Shown here: positions 1-9,009 of the stretch, piece by piece
Numbering within the stretch: position 1 is the first letter of the stretch
Layout of the letters: every line of letters begins with the position of its first letter
Assembly (NCBI GenBank): GCA_035508435.1
Contig: DATJNA010000160.1
Coordinates: 1-64,000 of the forward strand
Reading direction: 5' to 3'
Origin: JASHVB01 sp035508435
Lineage (GTDB): Bacteria > Pseudomonadota > Alphaproteobacteria > Acetobacterales > Acetobacteraceae
Length of the DNA: 64,000 bases
Notes under the pieces: generated by a model
The model's input: the letters and a program-made list of their open reading frames with translations, nothing else
What the model was told of the DNA's origin: nothing
Databases searched by the model: none
Position numbers and translations under genes: made by a program

Positions 1-150
1 GTCACATTGCAACCAGGAAGCTCTAACACCGCGGCGGGAGCGGCCATTTGCCTACAACATGTGGCAGATCGGACTCAGTCCCGTCGGACGAGGCCCCGGC
101 TGGAGCCCAGAATGCGACTCAATCACATTGAGAACTGCTGCGAAATAGCG

Positions 151-256
151 GCGCGACTGGCGAATCGTGGCGCGCTGGCGTATCGCGGCGCGCTGGCGGA
201 TCGCGGCGCGCTGGCGGATCGCGGCGCGCTGGGAAATTGCGGCGCGGCGGATCGCG
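151..256. repeat. 18-bp tandem repeat (minisatellite), about 5-6 copies
   Basis: The core unit gcgcgctggcgtatcgcg (18 bp) is repeated with few changes, the first copy being 19 bp and the last degenerate. It lies in the 444-nt stretch at the left edge that holds no gene I can support; all reading frames through it are repeat-driven. Confidence 0.8.
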
Positions 257-278
257 ATGCCTGTGTCACTGCACACAT

Positions 279-399
279 GTCAGCGCGAGGACCGCGAGCG
301 GAGCGTGGCGGGAAGCAGCAATCCGGGTCATCAGGGCGCACCGGCGATCGTGCGCTGCCCTGAAGCGGATTGCCGCGTCGCCACACGCCTCGCCATGAC
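279..399. repeat. Dispersed palindromic element, family 1 (copy A)
   Basis: About 120 bp with imperfect inverted ends: the left arm resembles gtcattgcgaggaccgcgag and the right arm is its near reverse complement ending in cgccatgac. The same architecture recurs at 45460, 48764 and 50562. It sits downstream of the sco gene. Together with the tandem repeat at 151-256 it fills most of the gene-free stretch 1-444. Confidence 0.65.
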
Positions 400-444
400 A
401 CGGCGGACACGGCTCTCGGACACGGCAGACCCGGCTCTCGGGCC

Positions 445-1074
445 TCACATCAGCTTCTGAATGTCCGCCGCCATCTCCGCCGGCGACTCGTCCGCGCGCA
501 GCGGCGCGATGAACCGCCCGTCCGGCCCCATCACGTAAATGATCGAACTGTGGTCCATTGAATAATCGTTCGGTCCCGGCCCGGTGACATGTTTCGCGTA
601 GTACACGCGATATTCCCGCGCCACCTTGGCGATCTCGTCCGGCGTGCCGGTCAGCCCGACCAGCGCCGGGCTGAATGCCGCGGTATATTGCTTCATCGCC
701 TGCGGCGTGTCGCGCTGCGGATCGACCGTGATGAAGATCGGGGTCAGATCCTTTGCCTTTGGCCCCAGCCGCTCCAACGCCGCCGTCAAAGTGTTCAGCG
801 TGGTCGGGCAGACATCGGGGCAATAGGTGTAGCCGAAATAAACCAGCAGGTATTTGCCGCGGAACGCCCGATCCGTGACGGTCTGCCCGGTACTGCTCTC
901 GAGTGTGAAAGGTCCGCCGATCGCCGCACCGCCCGTGGCGCCGCTGAGCCACAGAAACACCCCGGTGCCAAGCAACAGCACGGCCACCAGCAAGCCGCCA
1001 ATCGCATACAGGAACGGCGGCGGCGAGCGCCCCGCGCCCGGCTTCGTCGTGCTGCGCTCCACAGTGTTGCTCAT
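445..1074 (-). CDS. SCO1/SenC family copper chaperone
   Basis: The 209-aa protein has one N-terminal membrane anchor (about residues 22-43) followed by a thioredoxin-fold SCO domain. The copper-binding motif CPDVC (C85, C89) and the distal histidine in MDHSS (H175) are all present, so it should bind Cu and be functional. Proteins of this family deliver copper to the CuA site of cytochrome c oxidase on the outer face of the inner membrane. The start is supported by a GGAGCGGGAT stretch just upstream of the ATG. No oxidase subunits are adjacent in the window. The family call is secure; the specific partner oxidase is unknown. Confidence 0.93.
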   Translation of the reverse strand: MSNTVERSTTKPGAGRSPPPFLYAIGGLLVAVLLLGTGVFLWLSGATGGAAIGGPFTLESSTGQTVTDRAFRGKYLLVYFGYTYCPDVCPTTLNTLTAALERLGPKAKDLTPIFITVDPQRDTPQAMKQYTAAFSPALVGLTGTPDEIAKVAREYRVYYAKHVTGPGPNDYSMDHSSIIYVMGPDGRFIAPLRADESPAEMAADIQKLM

Positions 1075-1190
1075 ATCCCGCTCCGGGCCGCTGCCAGGTC
1101 CCGGATTTAGAAGCGTCGCACCGGTGTCCGCAATCCGCGATGGCGGGAACCGCGCATTTGCCGATCGGCAAACCTGTCCCGCGGCGGCAG

Positions 1191-2273
1191 TCAGGCAGCC
1201 GCGTTCACCAGCGGCAGCACCCGCTCTGCCATCAACACCATCGACCGCCGCGCCAGATCGGCATCGCGCCAGTCATGTCCGGCATACAGCATGGTGCCGA
1301 ACGGCCCCACTGCCTCGCGGAACGCGAGGAGCTGGTCCGCGACGCTGTCCGGCGTGCCGTGAATGATCAGCCGCTCGCACACGTCATCCAGTGTCACGCT
1401 GTCGTCCGGCAGATTGGGGTTGGGCTTGAAGATGACCGCGCGGCCGGCTCGCAGCATCTTCGCCAGCAACTGGCGGTAATAGAACCGGTACGGGCTGTCC
1501 GCACCCAGCGCATAGTCGCGGGCCGTTGCCGCATCGTCGGCCACGAACACGCTCTTCGCCACCCGCCAGCGCGCGGGATCGGCGGTGTTGCCGGCACTCG
1601 CGCAGCCTTCCTGGTATTTTGACCAGTGCGTCTGCACCCATTGCGGCAGCAGAAAATTCGCCGAGATGATGTCCCACCCATGCTCCCCCGCCTGGACAGC
1701 GCTCGCGGAATGCGGGCTCACCACGGTGGTGACGATCGGCGGATGCGGCTGTTGCAGCGGTTTCGGCAGCACGCCCTGGCCGATCTCCGCCATCAGCGTG
1801 CGCGCGGTGGAGATGGTCCAGTACTTGCCGCTGATGTCGTACGGCGGCTGCGACCGCCAGATCTCCAGCACTTGCTCGATGCATTCCAGAAACATCTCGC
1901 CGCGGCTGGAGCCGAGGTTGCCGTACGCCTCGGCATCCGAGGGCAACCCGCCGGGGCTGATGCCAAAATTGAATCGCCCCTCGAGCAAGTGATCCAGCAT
2001 CGCGATTTCCGCGGCGATCCGGGCGGGATGCGAGTTCGGCAGATTGACCGTGCCGGTGCCCAGCCGCATCTGCTTCACCTGGTCCATCAGCGTGGCCAGG
2101 AACATCGTGCACGAGGTGATGTTCTCGGCAGCGTCGGTACTATGTTCGCCGCAATAGGCCTCGGTGAAACCAAGCTTGTCGGCCAGAATGAATGCGTCCC
2201 GATCCTCGCGCAGCGACGCCCGCCAGTCCTTGTTCTGTGGATGAATCGGCATGGTAAAAAAACCAAGCTGCAT
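1191..2273 (-). CDS. LLM-class flavin-dependent monooxygenase
   Basis: This is a 360-aa luciferase-like (F420/FMN TIM-barrel) monooxygenase. It begins MQLGFFTMPIHP and contains the typical GEHSTDAAENI, LGTGTVNLPNSHPARIAAE and GRFNFGISPGG blocks. The open frame extends 158 codons upstream, but the start at 2273 has a good AAGGAA ribosome site 6 nt before it, and family homology begins there. Enzymes of this group oxygenate small organic substrates (limonene, alkanals, sulfonates) using reduced flavin; the substrate here cannot be read. It is divergent from the dehydrogenase at 2362 with an 88-nt shared promoter region, so the two may be co-regulated. Confidence 0.88.
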   Translation of the reverse strand: MQLGFFTMPIHPQNKDWRASLREDRDAFILADKLGFTEAYCGEHSTDAAENITSCTMFLATLMDQVKQMRLGTGTVNLPNSHPARIAAEIAMLDHLLEGRFNFGISPGGLPSDAEAYGNLGSSRGEMFLECIEQVLEIWRSQPPYDISGKYWTISTARTLMAEIGQGVLPKPLQQPHPPIVTTVVSPHSASAVQAGEHGWDIISANFLLPQWVQTHWSKYQEGCASAGNTADPARWRVAKSVFVADDAATARDYALGADSPYRFYYRQLLAKMLRAGRAVIFKPNPNLPDDSVTLDDVCERLIIHGTPDSVADQLLAFREAVGPFGTMLYAGHDWRDADLARRSMVLMAERVLPLVNAAA

Positions 2274-2361
2274 CGGATTTCCTTCGCGTGTCGTTCCAGC
2301 GCTAGCATGCGCGAGTCGCGTCTGCCAATGTGCGATCGCGCGAAAACGGAGGTAAATCGCC

Positions 2362-3234
2362 ATGCCGGACAAGGTGGGCATCGTTGGGCTCGGCATCATG
2401 GGCGGGGCGATCGCCCGCAACCTTGTCACTGCCGGCTGGCCGGTCCTGGGCCACGACATCGACACAAAACGCTGTACTGAACTGCATGAATCCGGCGTGA
2501 CGATCCACCCCGACGCCGCCGCCCTGGCGCGCGAGGCTCCCATTCTCTTGCTCAGCCTGCCGTCACCCGCCGCCGCGCTGGCGACCGCGCAGACGATCGC
2601 CGCCGCCGGGGTCGCCCGCCGCGTCGTCATCGAGGCCTCCACGCTCGCGCTGAACGACAAGCTGGCGATCGAAACTGCGCTGCGCTCCGCCGGGCATGTG
2701 GCGCTGGATTGCCCGATCAGCGGCACCGGCGCGCAGGCGGTGACCAAAGACCTGGTGATCTATGCCAGCGGCGACTCGCAAAGCATCGAGGCGTTGCGGC
2801 CATTGTTCGCCGGCTTCTCGCGCGCGGTGCACGATGTGGGCGGCTTCGGCAACGGCAGCCGGATGAAATTCGTCGCCAATCTGCTGGTGGCGATCCACAA
2901 CGTCGCCAGCGCCGAGGCGATGGTGCTGGGCGTCAAATCCGGCCTCGACCCGCGCCAGGTGGTGGAGCTTGTCACCGCCGGCGCCGGCACGTCGCGCGTG
3001 TTCGAATTGCGCGCGCCGATGATGGCGGCACGCCACTATCAGCCGGCATCGATGCGGATGGAGATCTGGCAAAAAGACATGGCGATCATCAGTCAGTTTG
3101 CCGCCCAGCTCGGCTGTCCCACCCCGCTGCTGTCGGCCACCATGCCGATCTATGCCTCGGCAATGGCCACCGGCCATGCGGCCGACGACACCGCCGCGGC
3201 GTACGCCGTGCTGGAGCGGATGGCGGGCTTGTAG
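2362..3234 (+). CDS. NAD(P)-dependent beta-hydroxyacid dehydrogenase (HIBADH family)
   Basis: The 290-aa protein has the N-terminal Rossmann motif GLGIMG (residues 9-14), the substrate-binding segment PISGTGAQA and the conserved catalytic lysine in the RMKFVANLL helix. This is the layout of the 3-hydroxyisobutyrate/tartronate semialdehyde reductase family (NAD-binding_2 plus NAD-binding_11). It probably oxidises a 3-hydroxyacid or reduces its semialdehyde in the cytoplasm; the exact substrate cannot be told from sequence. It is divergent from the LLM monooxygenase. The ATG at 2362 follows a GGAGG stretch. Confidence 0.9.
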   Translation: MPDKVGIVGLGIMGGAIARNLVTAGWPVLGHDIDTKRCTELHESGVTIHPDAAALAREAPILLLSLPSPAAALATAQTIAAAGVARRVVIEASTLALNDKLAIETALRSAGHVALDCPISGTGAQAVTKDLVIYASGDSQSIEALRPLFAGFSRAVHDVGGFGNGSRMKFVANLLVAIHNVASAEAMVLGVKSGLDPRQVVELVTAGAGTSRVFELRAPMMAARHYQPASMRMEIWQKDMAIISQFAAQLGCPTPLLSATMPIYASAMATGHAADDTAAAYAVLERMAGL

Positions 3235-3423
3235 CGCCCGTCTGGTTCGGATCCATCGTCGGACGTTATCTGAGGATATCTCCGCCCGAGCAAGGAGTGG
3301 AGCACAGGTCGTGGAGCAATCGGGCTGGTTCGCGCCTCTCTGCCACGGCCGGGCGGGCGAATCCGGTGCGCACGGTGTCGCCGTAATTGACCCGGCTCCC
3401 CCCGCCCCCCTAGCTTCCCCGGC

Positions 3424-5106
3424 ATGTCCGCAACGCTGCGCAACAACGCCGTCGCCGTCCCCAAGGCCTGGCCCTTCGAGGAAGCCGCCAAGGTCGCCGC
3501 TCGGCTGGAATCCTCCGGCAAGACCCATGCGTTGTTCGAGACCGGCTACGGCCCCTCCGGCCTGCCCCATATCGGCACCTTCGGCGAGGTCGCCCGCACC
3601 ACCTGGGTCCGCCACGCCTTCACGGTCCTCACCGGCCTGCCGTCGCGCCTGATCGCTTTCAGCGACGACATGGACGGGCTGCGCAAGGTCCCCGACAACG
3701 TCCCCAACAAGGACATGCTGTCCCGCCACCTGGGCAAGCCGCTCACCCGCATCCCCGATCCGTTCGGCACCCACGCCTCGTTCGGCGCGCATAACAACGC
3801 CCGGCTGCGCTCGTTCCTGGATTCGTTCGGCTTCGACTACGAGTTCGCCTCCTCCACCGACTATTACGCCTCCGGCAGGTTCGATGCCGCCCTGGTCCGC
3901 ATCCTGGAGTGCTATCAGAAGGTCACCGAGGTCATTCTTCCCACCCTCGGCCCCGACCGCCGCGCCACCTATTCCCCCATCCTGCCGATCCATCCGCGCA
4001 CCGGCATCGTCATGCAGGTTCCCATGCAGCGCTGGGACGCCGACGCCGCCACCGTCACCTGGCGCGACCCCGACAGCGGAGAGCATTTCGAAACCTCGGT
4101 GAAGGCCGGCGCGTGCAAGCTGCAATGGAAGGCCGACTGGGCGATGCGCTGGTATGCCCTCGGCGTCGATTACGAAATGTCCGGCAAGGATCTGATCGAT
4201 TCGGTGAAACTGTCCGGCCGCATCTGCCGCATTCTGGGCAGCGTCCCGCCCGAGGGGTTCACCTACGAACTGTTCCTCGACGAGCATGCGCAGAAGATCA
4301 GCAAGTCAAAGGGCAATGGCCTCGCGGTCGAGGACTGGCTGCGCTACGCGCCGCCCGAATCCCTGGCGCAGTTCATGTACAACGCGCCGCAACGCGCCAA
4401 ACGGCTATATTTCGACGTGATCCCACGCGCGGTGGACGAATACATCGCGAACACGCAAGTCCTTGTAACGCGATCGGAGCCAACGGCGGGAACCGCACCC
4501 CAGTCTGCGACCACAGCTTCCACGCTGCTGCCGGAGCGCGAGAAGAATCCGGCCTGGCACATCCACGGCGGCAAACTGCCGAATCACGCCGGCAGCCCGG
4601 TCTCCTTCGCCATGTTGCTCAACCTCGCCAGCGTGGTGAATGCCGACACGCCGGACATCCTGTGGGGCTTCATCCGCCGCTACTACCCCAATGCCAGCGT
4701 CGATACCGAACCCTTGCTCGCCCGTCTGGTGGATCACGCCATCGCCTACTACCAGGACTTCGTCCGCCCGAAGAAAGCCTACCGCGAGCCGGACGCCGTG
4801 GAGCATGCCGCCCTGGCGGATCTCGCCGACGCGCTTGCCGCTGTGGACCCCGGCGCCGATGCCGAGACCATCCAGACCGTCGTCTATGAGGTCGGCAAGC
4901 GCCACCCCTTCGCCGAACTGCGCCATTGGTTCGCCTGCCTCTACCAGGTATTGCTCGGCCAGCAGGAAGGCCCCCGCTTCGGCGGCTTCGTCGCGCTCTA
5001 TGGCGTCAAGGAGACGATCGCGCTGATCAACCAGGCCCTGCACCGCGACTGGCCGGAGCAAGTGAAGGCCCTGCCTGATCCGCGGCACGCCGCATCGACG
5101 GACTGA
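3424..5106 (+). CDS. lysS: Lysyl-tRNA synthetase, class I
   Basis: The 560-aa protein carries class I signatures: the HIGH-type motif HIGT (residues 49-52) within GYGPSGLPHIGTFGE, and the KMSKS-type motif KISKS (291-295). The length and the alpha-helical C-terminal cage match class I LysRS (sometimes called lysK), found in archaea and many alphaproteobacteria in place of the class II enzyme. It charges tRNA-Lys in the cytoplasm. No strong Shine-Dalgarno is visible before ATG 3424. Its stop codon overlaps the ATG of the MprF-like gene in TGATG, so the two are likely co-translated. That is notable because MprF enzymes use Lys-tRNA as donor. Confidence 0.95.
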   Translation: MSATLRNNAVAVPKAWPFEEAAKVAARLESSGKTHALFETGYGPSGLPHIGTFGEVARTTWVRHAFTVLTGLPSRLIAFSDDMDGLRKVPDNVPNKDMLSRHLGKPLTRIPDPFGTHASFGAHNNARLRSFLDSFGFDYEFASSTDYYASGRFDAALVRILECYQKVTEVILPTLGPDRRATYSPILPIHPRTGIVMQVPMQRWDADAATVTWRDPDSGEHFETSVKAGACKLQWKADWAMRWYALGVDYEMSGKDLIDSVKLSGRICRILGSVPPEGFTYELFLDEHAQKISKSKGNGLAVEDWLRYAPPESLAQFMYNAPQRAKRLYFDVIPRAVDEYIANTQVLVTRSEPTAGTAPQSATTASTLLPEREKNPAWHIHGGKLPNHAGSPVSFAMLLNLASVVNADTPDILWGFIRRYYPNASVDTEPLLARLVDHAIAYYQDFVRPKKAYREPDAVEHAALADLADALAAVDPGADAETIQTVVYEVGKRHPFAELRHWFACLYQVLLGQQEGPRFGGFVALYGVKETIALINQALHRDWPEQVKALPDPRHAASTD

Positions 5107-7169
5107 TGCCGCCTGAACGCATGCCGCGTCCGGCCATTCCGCAGACCATGACAACATGGCTCCGCCAGCTTCCCACCATACTCGGCATCGCATTGCTGAT
5201 CGGCGCGATCTACGTCGTGCAGCGCGAGTTCCGCCACCTGCGCCTGCGCGACATCGGCACGGCGTTGCACGCGATTCCACCCCGCGCGCTGATCTTCTCG
5301 GCCGGATGGACGGTGCTGTCCTACGCGGTACTCACCCTGTACGACCGGCTGGGCACGATCTACGCCGGCCACAAGGTCGCCTATGCCCGCGTCGCCTTCG
5401 CCTCGTTCTGCGCCTACGCGCTGTCACATAATCTCGGCTTTGCCGCGGTTTCCGGCGCCGCGGTGCGCTTCCGCCTGTATTCGCACTGGGGCCTGACGCC
5501 GACCCAGGTCGCCAAGACCGTCGCCTTCTGCAGCCTCACCTTCGGCCTGGGCGGCATGGTCCTGGGCGGCGCCATCCTGTTCCTCGAACCCCGCGCCATA
5601 CCGTGGTTCGGCACCCACCTGCCGACCGCGGCGATGTACGCGGTGGGCGCGCTGCTGTGGGCAACCGTCGCAGGCTATATCACCTTCGCCAAGCTGCAAC
5701 GGCGGCTGCGCTTGTTCGGCCAACTCGTCGACCTGCCCGGCATGCGGATGGCCGTGTTGCAGGTATTGCTCGCGACCGTCGACGTCGCGATCACCGCCAC
5801 CATCTTCTACCAGTTGCTGCCGCACGGGACGCATCTGACATGGACGGCCTTCCTGGGCGTCTATGTCGCCTCCTATACCGCGGGCCTCGCCGCCAACATC
5901 CCCGGCGGCATCGGCGTCTTCGACACCGCGATGCTGCTTGGCCTTCACCCGTATGTTGACGCGCCGCGCATCGTCGGCGCCATCCTGGTCTTTCGCCTCT
6001 ACTACTACGTCATCCCCCTGTTCCTCGCCGGCTCGCTGTTCGCCGGCAATGAGATCCTGCTGCGCGGCGGGCTGGTGTGGCAGCGCCTCGGCAACCTGCC
6101 CGGCGTGCAGGCCGTCGGCCGCTGGAGCGAGCCGGATTTCGCCGTCGCCACCAGCACCAGCTCCGTCGCACTCTGCGGCGCGGTCCTGCTGTGCCTCGGC
6201 GTGCTGGCACCGCAGACCGATTTCTCCTGGATGGACCCCGACGTGGCCGGCCTCGCCAGTCAGGCCGGCCAGTTCGTGCCGTCGCTGATCGGTGCCGGGC
6301 TCGTGGTGTTGGCGATCGGCCTGTCGAACCGCGTGAACCTCGCCTGGGGATTGACGCTGCTGTTGCTGGTGGCGGGCGCCGCGTTCACCGCCACCCAGGG
6401 CGACCGCCTGTGGGTGACCGGCATGCTCTTGCTCACCGCCTTGCTCGTGCTGCCATTCCGCGCCTGCTTCTACCGCCATGCCCGGCTGCTGAGCGGACCC
6501 ATGGAAAGCAGCACGGCCCTGTCGCTGGTGGTGCTGGCGATCTGCTTGCTCGCCCTGGCCTTCACCCGCCCCTACACGCATCGGCTGCACAACAATGCCT
6601 GGTGGGCGGTGGTGATGTCGCGGGATGTGCCGAACTCGGTGCGGCTCGGCGTGGCATTGGCGGTGATCCTGGGGTTGCTGGTGATCTGGCGGCTGCTGCG
6701 CCCCGGCCGCGTGCGCTGGCTGCCCTGGGATGCGACCGCCCGCGACCGGCTGGCGGCGCTGGGGGTGTTGCCGCCCCGCCGGGCCGATGGATTGGTGCTG
6801 GGCGAGGCGGAACGTGCCGGCATCCCGTTCCGCCGCTGCGGCCGCGTGCTATTGGGCCTGGGCGATCCCGCCGGCGCGGAGACCGACCGGGTATCGGCCA
6901 TCTGGCGACTGCGCGACCTGGCGCAGCAAGAGGGCCTGGACCCGGCTTTCTGGCGCGCCGGGCCGGGTCTGCTGAAGGTCTATGGCGATCTGGGGCTGAC
7001 CGCCCTGCCGCTCGGCGACGACGGACTGCCGCTGCCGGAATCGCCCGATGAGACCCCGGCCGCTCTGCACTACCTGGTCTGCATGGCCGAGCGGGATCTG
7101 GGCACGCTGCTGCCGCTGCTGCCGGACCTGGCCGCCAACCACGACGTGCCGGTACGCGCGGTGGCGTAA
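5106..7169 (+). CDS. mprF: MprF-like membrane protein (flippase domain plus truncated DUF2156)
   Basis: The 687-aa multi-spanning protein begins with the lysylphosphatidylglycerol synthase flippase domain (UPF0104: SHNLGFAAVSGAAVRFRLYS, GGIGVFDTAMLLGL). After about 14 membrane segments it enters the start of the cytoplasmic DUF2156 aminoacyltransferase region (RADGLVLGEAERAGIPF, VLLGLGDPAG) but stops after roughly 150 residues, where full MprF has about 300. The aminoacyl-transfer half therefore looks incomplete. Full MprF moves lysine from Lys-tRNA onto phosphatidylglycerol and flips the product. The gene starts inside the lysS stop codon; an alternative start is the ATG at 5148. It may be a flippase for another lipid, or rely on a second protein for transfer. 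Confidence 0.85.
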   Translation: MPPERMPRPAIPQTMTTWLRQLPTILGIALLIGAIYVVQREFRHLRLRDIGTALHAIPPRALIFSAGWTVLSYAVLTLYDRLGTIYAGHKVAYARVAFASFCAYALSHNLGFAAVSGAAVRFRLYSHWGLTPTQVAKTVAFCSLTFGLGGMVLGGAILFLEPRAIPWFGTHLPTAAMYAVGALLWATVAGYITFAKLQRRLRLFGQLVDLPGMRMAVLQVLLATVDVAITATIFYQLLPHGTHLTWTAFLGVYVASYTAGLAANIPGGIGVFDTAMLLGLHPYVDAPRIVGAILVFRLYYYVIPLFLAGSLFAGNEILLRGGLVWQRLGNLPGVQAVGRWSEPDFAVATSTSSVALCGAVLLCLGVLAPQTDFSWMDPDVAGLASQAGQFVPSLIGAGLVVLAIGLSNRVNLAWGLTLLLLVAGAAFTATQGDRLWVTGMLLLTALLVLPFRACFYRHARLLSGPMESSTALSLVVLAICLLALAFTRPYTHRLHNNAWWAVVMSRDVPNSVRLGVALAVILGLLVIWRLLRPGRVRWLPWDATARDRLAALGVLPPRRADGLVLGEAERAGIPFRRCGRVLLGLGDPAGAETDRVSAIWRLRDLAQQEGLDPAFWRAGPGLLKVYGDLGLTALPLGDDGLPLPESPDETPAALHYLVCMAERDLGTLLPLLPDLAANHDVPVRAVA

Positions 7170-7334
7170 CACACGGCGGAACCCGCCATCAGCGAGCCAC
7201 CAGGTGCGCTCGCAATGACAGTGCGCGACCCGTGTCTGCATCGCTCATGCCGTTAACCGGTTGCTCATAGTCTTCGGTGATAGTGCCGGGCCCCAGCCAT
7301 CGGAGACAATGGTATGCTCGCACGTCGCCGGCGT

Positions 7335-7350
7335 TGCCGGCGCGCCGGCA
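7335..7350. other. 16-bp perfect palindrome between convergent genes
   Basis: The palindrome TGCCGGCGCGCCGGCA lies between the 3' ends of the convergent mprF-like and ggt genes, 165 nt after the first and 31 nt after the second. It could form a hairpin acting as a bidirectional stop, but no T-tract follows, so this is only a suggestion. Confidence 0.3.
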
Positions 7351-7381
7351 CCGCGCTGCCGATGCGTCCGCGCAACAACGG

Positions 7382-8992
7382 TCATGTGCTGACCGCCATG
7401 CCGCCGCTTGCCGGATCGGCGCCGCCATCCAGCATGCCGTCCACGCAGCGGATCGCATGCACGCGGGCAAATTCGAAACTCTGCGCATGCCGCGACGTCC
7501 GGTAGCCCGCGGCCTGCAACGCCCTCTCCGTCGCCCGCAGCATCCGGTTTGACAGCTCGATGGTGTCCGATACCGCGGCAAAGCGTGGCGCCAACACCGC
7601 CTGCTGGGCGTCCATGCCGAACTCCATCACGTTCAGCATGACCTGCAAATTGCCCATCGTGATGTAGGTCGCCCCCGGCGCGCCCAGCACCAGGAACGGG
7701 GTTTCCCCGGCGAACACGATGGTGGGCGACAGTGCGGAGAACCGCGCCTTCCCCGCCTCCAGCGACCCGGCACGACCCGGTCGCGGATCGAACACCGACA
7801 TCGCGCCGTTGTACATGAACCCAAGCCCCTCGCTGACCACGCCCGAGGGCTGCCCCAGCGTGTGCGTCATCGTCACCGCATTGCCGTCGTGATCGACCAC
7901 GCAGATATGGGTGGTGTGCTTGCTCTCCGCGCCGCCCGCGTTGAACCGCGGCACACGCGTCTTCTCGCCGCGCCGGATATGCTCTGCCCGCGCCGCCGCA
8001 TAGTCCTTCGACGTCAGCGCCGCGACCGGCACAGCGACGAACCGCGGGTCGCCGATCTTCGCGTCCTTGTCCACCGTGGCGATCTTCATCGCCTCCGACA
8101 CCACCCGGACGTAGTCAGCCGAATTGTGCCCCATCGCGCGCAGATCGAAATGCTCCAGGATGTTCAGCATCTCGATCAACTGGATGCCGCCGCCGGGCGG
8201 ATTGTTGGTGGCGATGCGATAGCCGCGGTAGCTGCCCCACAGCGGCGCAGTCTCCTCCGCGGCACAGGCGGCGAGGTCCTCCATCGTCAGCAGCCCGCCA
8301 TTCTCCGCCATGTCCACGGCAATGCGGCCGGCGATGTCGCCGCGGTAGAAATCCTCGGCACCATGTTTGGCAATGCGGCGATAGGTGTGCGCCAGGTCCT
8401 GGTTGCGCAGCACCTCGCCGACCGCATAGGCATGCCCGTTCGACTTGGTGTAGATCCGCCGCGTCACCGGATGGCGCGTGATGATGCCGATATTGCCTGC
8501 CCGTCCCGCCTTCGGCGGACCATGCCAGAACTCGCTGACATGCGGGCGCACCAGGAAGCCATGGTCCGCATACTCGATCGCCGGCTGCAGCAGTTCGCCC
8601 AGGCCGCGCGTGCCCCAGCGCGACAGCGCGGTATCCAACGCGCGCAGCGTCATCGGCGTGGCGATCGACTGATAGCCGATCTCGTTGACCCGGCCTTGCA
8701 GGATGAAGCCCCACCCGTCGTCCGCCTCGCGCTCGATCAGGTCCGCCCACATATCGGGCCGCGCCGCCACCGGTGCCCGCGCATGGAAATCGAGAATGGT
8801 GTGCACGCCGCGTCCAGGCAGATAGACATGCAGGCAGCCCATCCCGGCAATGCCGCACATCTGCGGATCGACCGCGGTCTGCACCAGCGCCGCACCGATC
8901 GCGGCATCCACCACGTTGCCGCCGGCGCGCAGGATGTCGATGCCTGCCTCCGCGGCTTCCGGCTGCGGGGCGGAGACCATGCCGTGCGTCAT
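7382..8992 (-). CDS. ggt: Gamma-glutamyltransferase family protein (no signal peptide)
   Basis: The 536-aa Ntn-hydrolase precursor contains the autoprocessing site HTTHICVVD, in which T360 would be the nucleophile freed by self-cleavage. The family usually has TTHxSVVD, so serine-to-cysteine at the fifth position is a small departure. The rest follows the family: AEAGIDILRAGGNVVDAAI at the start and GGIQLIEMLNIL in the large subunit. The chosen start has no signal peptide, so it may act in the cytoplasm as a gamma-glutamyl or acyl hydrolase. It is divergent from a second ggt with only 17 nt between start codons; a further possible start is the ATG at 8980. Confidence 0.88.
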   Translation of the reverse strand: MTHGMVSAPQPEAAEAGIDILRAGGNVVDAAIGAALVQTAVDPQMCGIAGMGCLHVYLPGRGVHTILDFHARAPVAARPDMWADLIEREADDGWGFILQGRVNEIGYQSIATPMTLRALDTALSRWGTRGLGELLQPAIEYADHGFLVRPHVSEFWHGPPKAGRAGNIGIITRHPVTRRIYTKSNGHAYAVGEVLRNQDLAHTYRRIAKHGAEDFYRGDIAGRIAVDMAENGGLLTMEDLAACAAEETAPLWGSYRGYRIATNNPPGGGIQLIEMLNILEHFDLRAMGHNSADYVRVVSEAMKIATVDKDAKIGDPRFVAVPVAALTSKDYAAARAEHIRRGEKTRVPRFNAGGAESKHTTHICVVDHDGNAVTMTHTLGQPSGVVSEGLGFMYNGAMSVFDPRPGRAGSLEAGKARFSALSPTIVFAGETPFLVLGAPGATYITMGNLQVMLNVMEFGMDAQQAVLAPRFAAVSDTIELSNRMLRATERALQAAGYRTSRHAQSFEFARVHAIRCVDGMLDGGADPASGGMAVST

Positions 8993-9009
8993 GGCGTATG
9001 CTCCTCGCG

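Noticed and set aside
2563..4287. 574-codon open frame antisense to the dehydrogenase and lysS
   Set aside because: Composition-driven shadow in GC-rich DNA; no family motif, while the sense strand holds two clear enzymes.
5106..7169. Frameshift truncating MprF
   Set aside because: No continuation of the DUF2156 domain was seen in other frames after 7169; the short form may be real.
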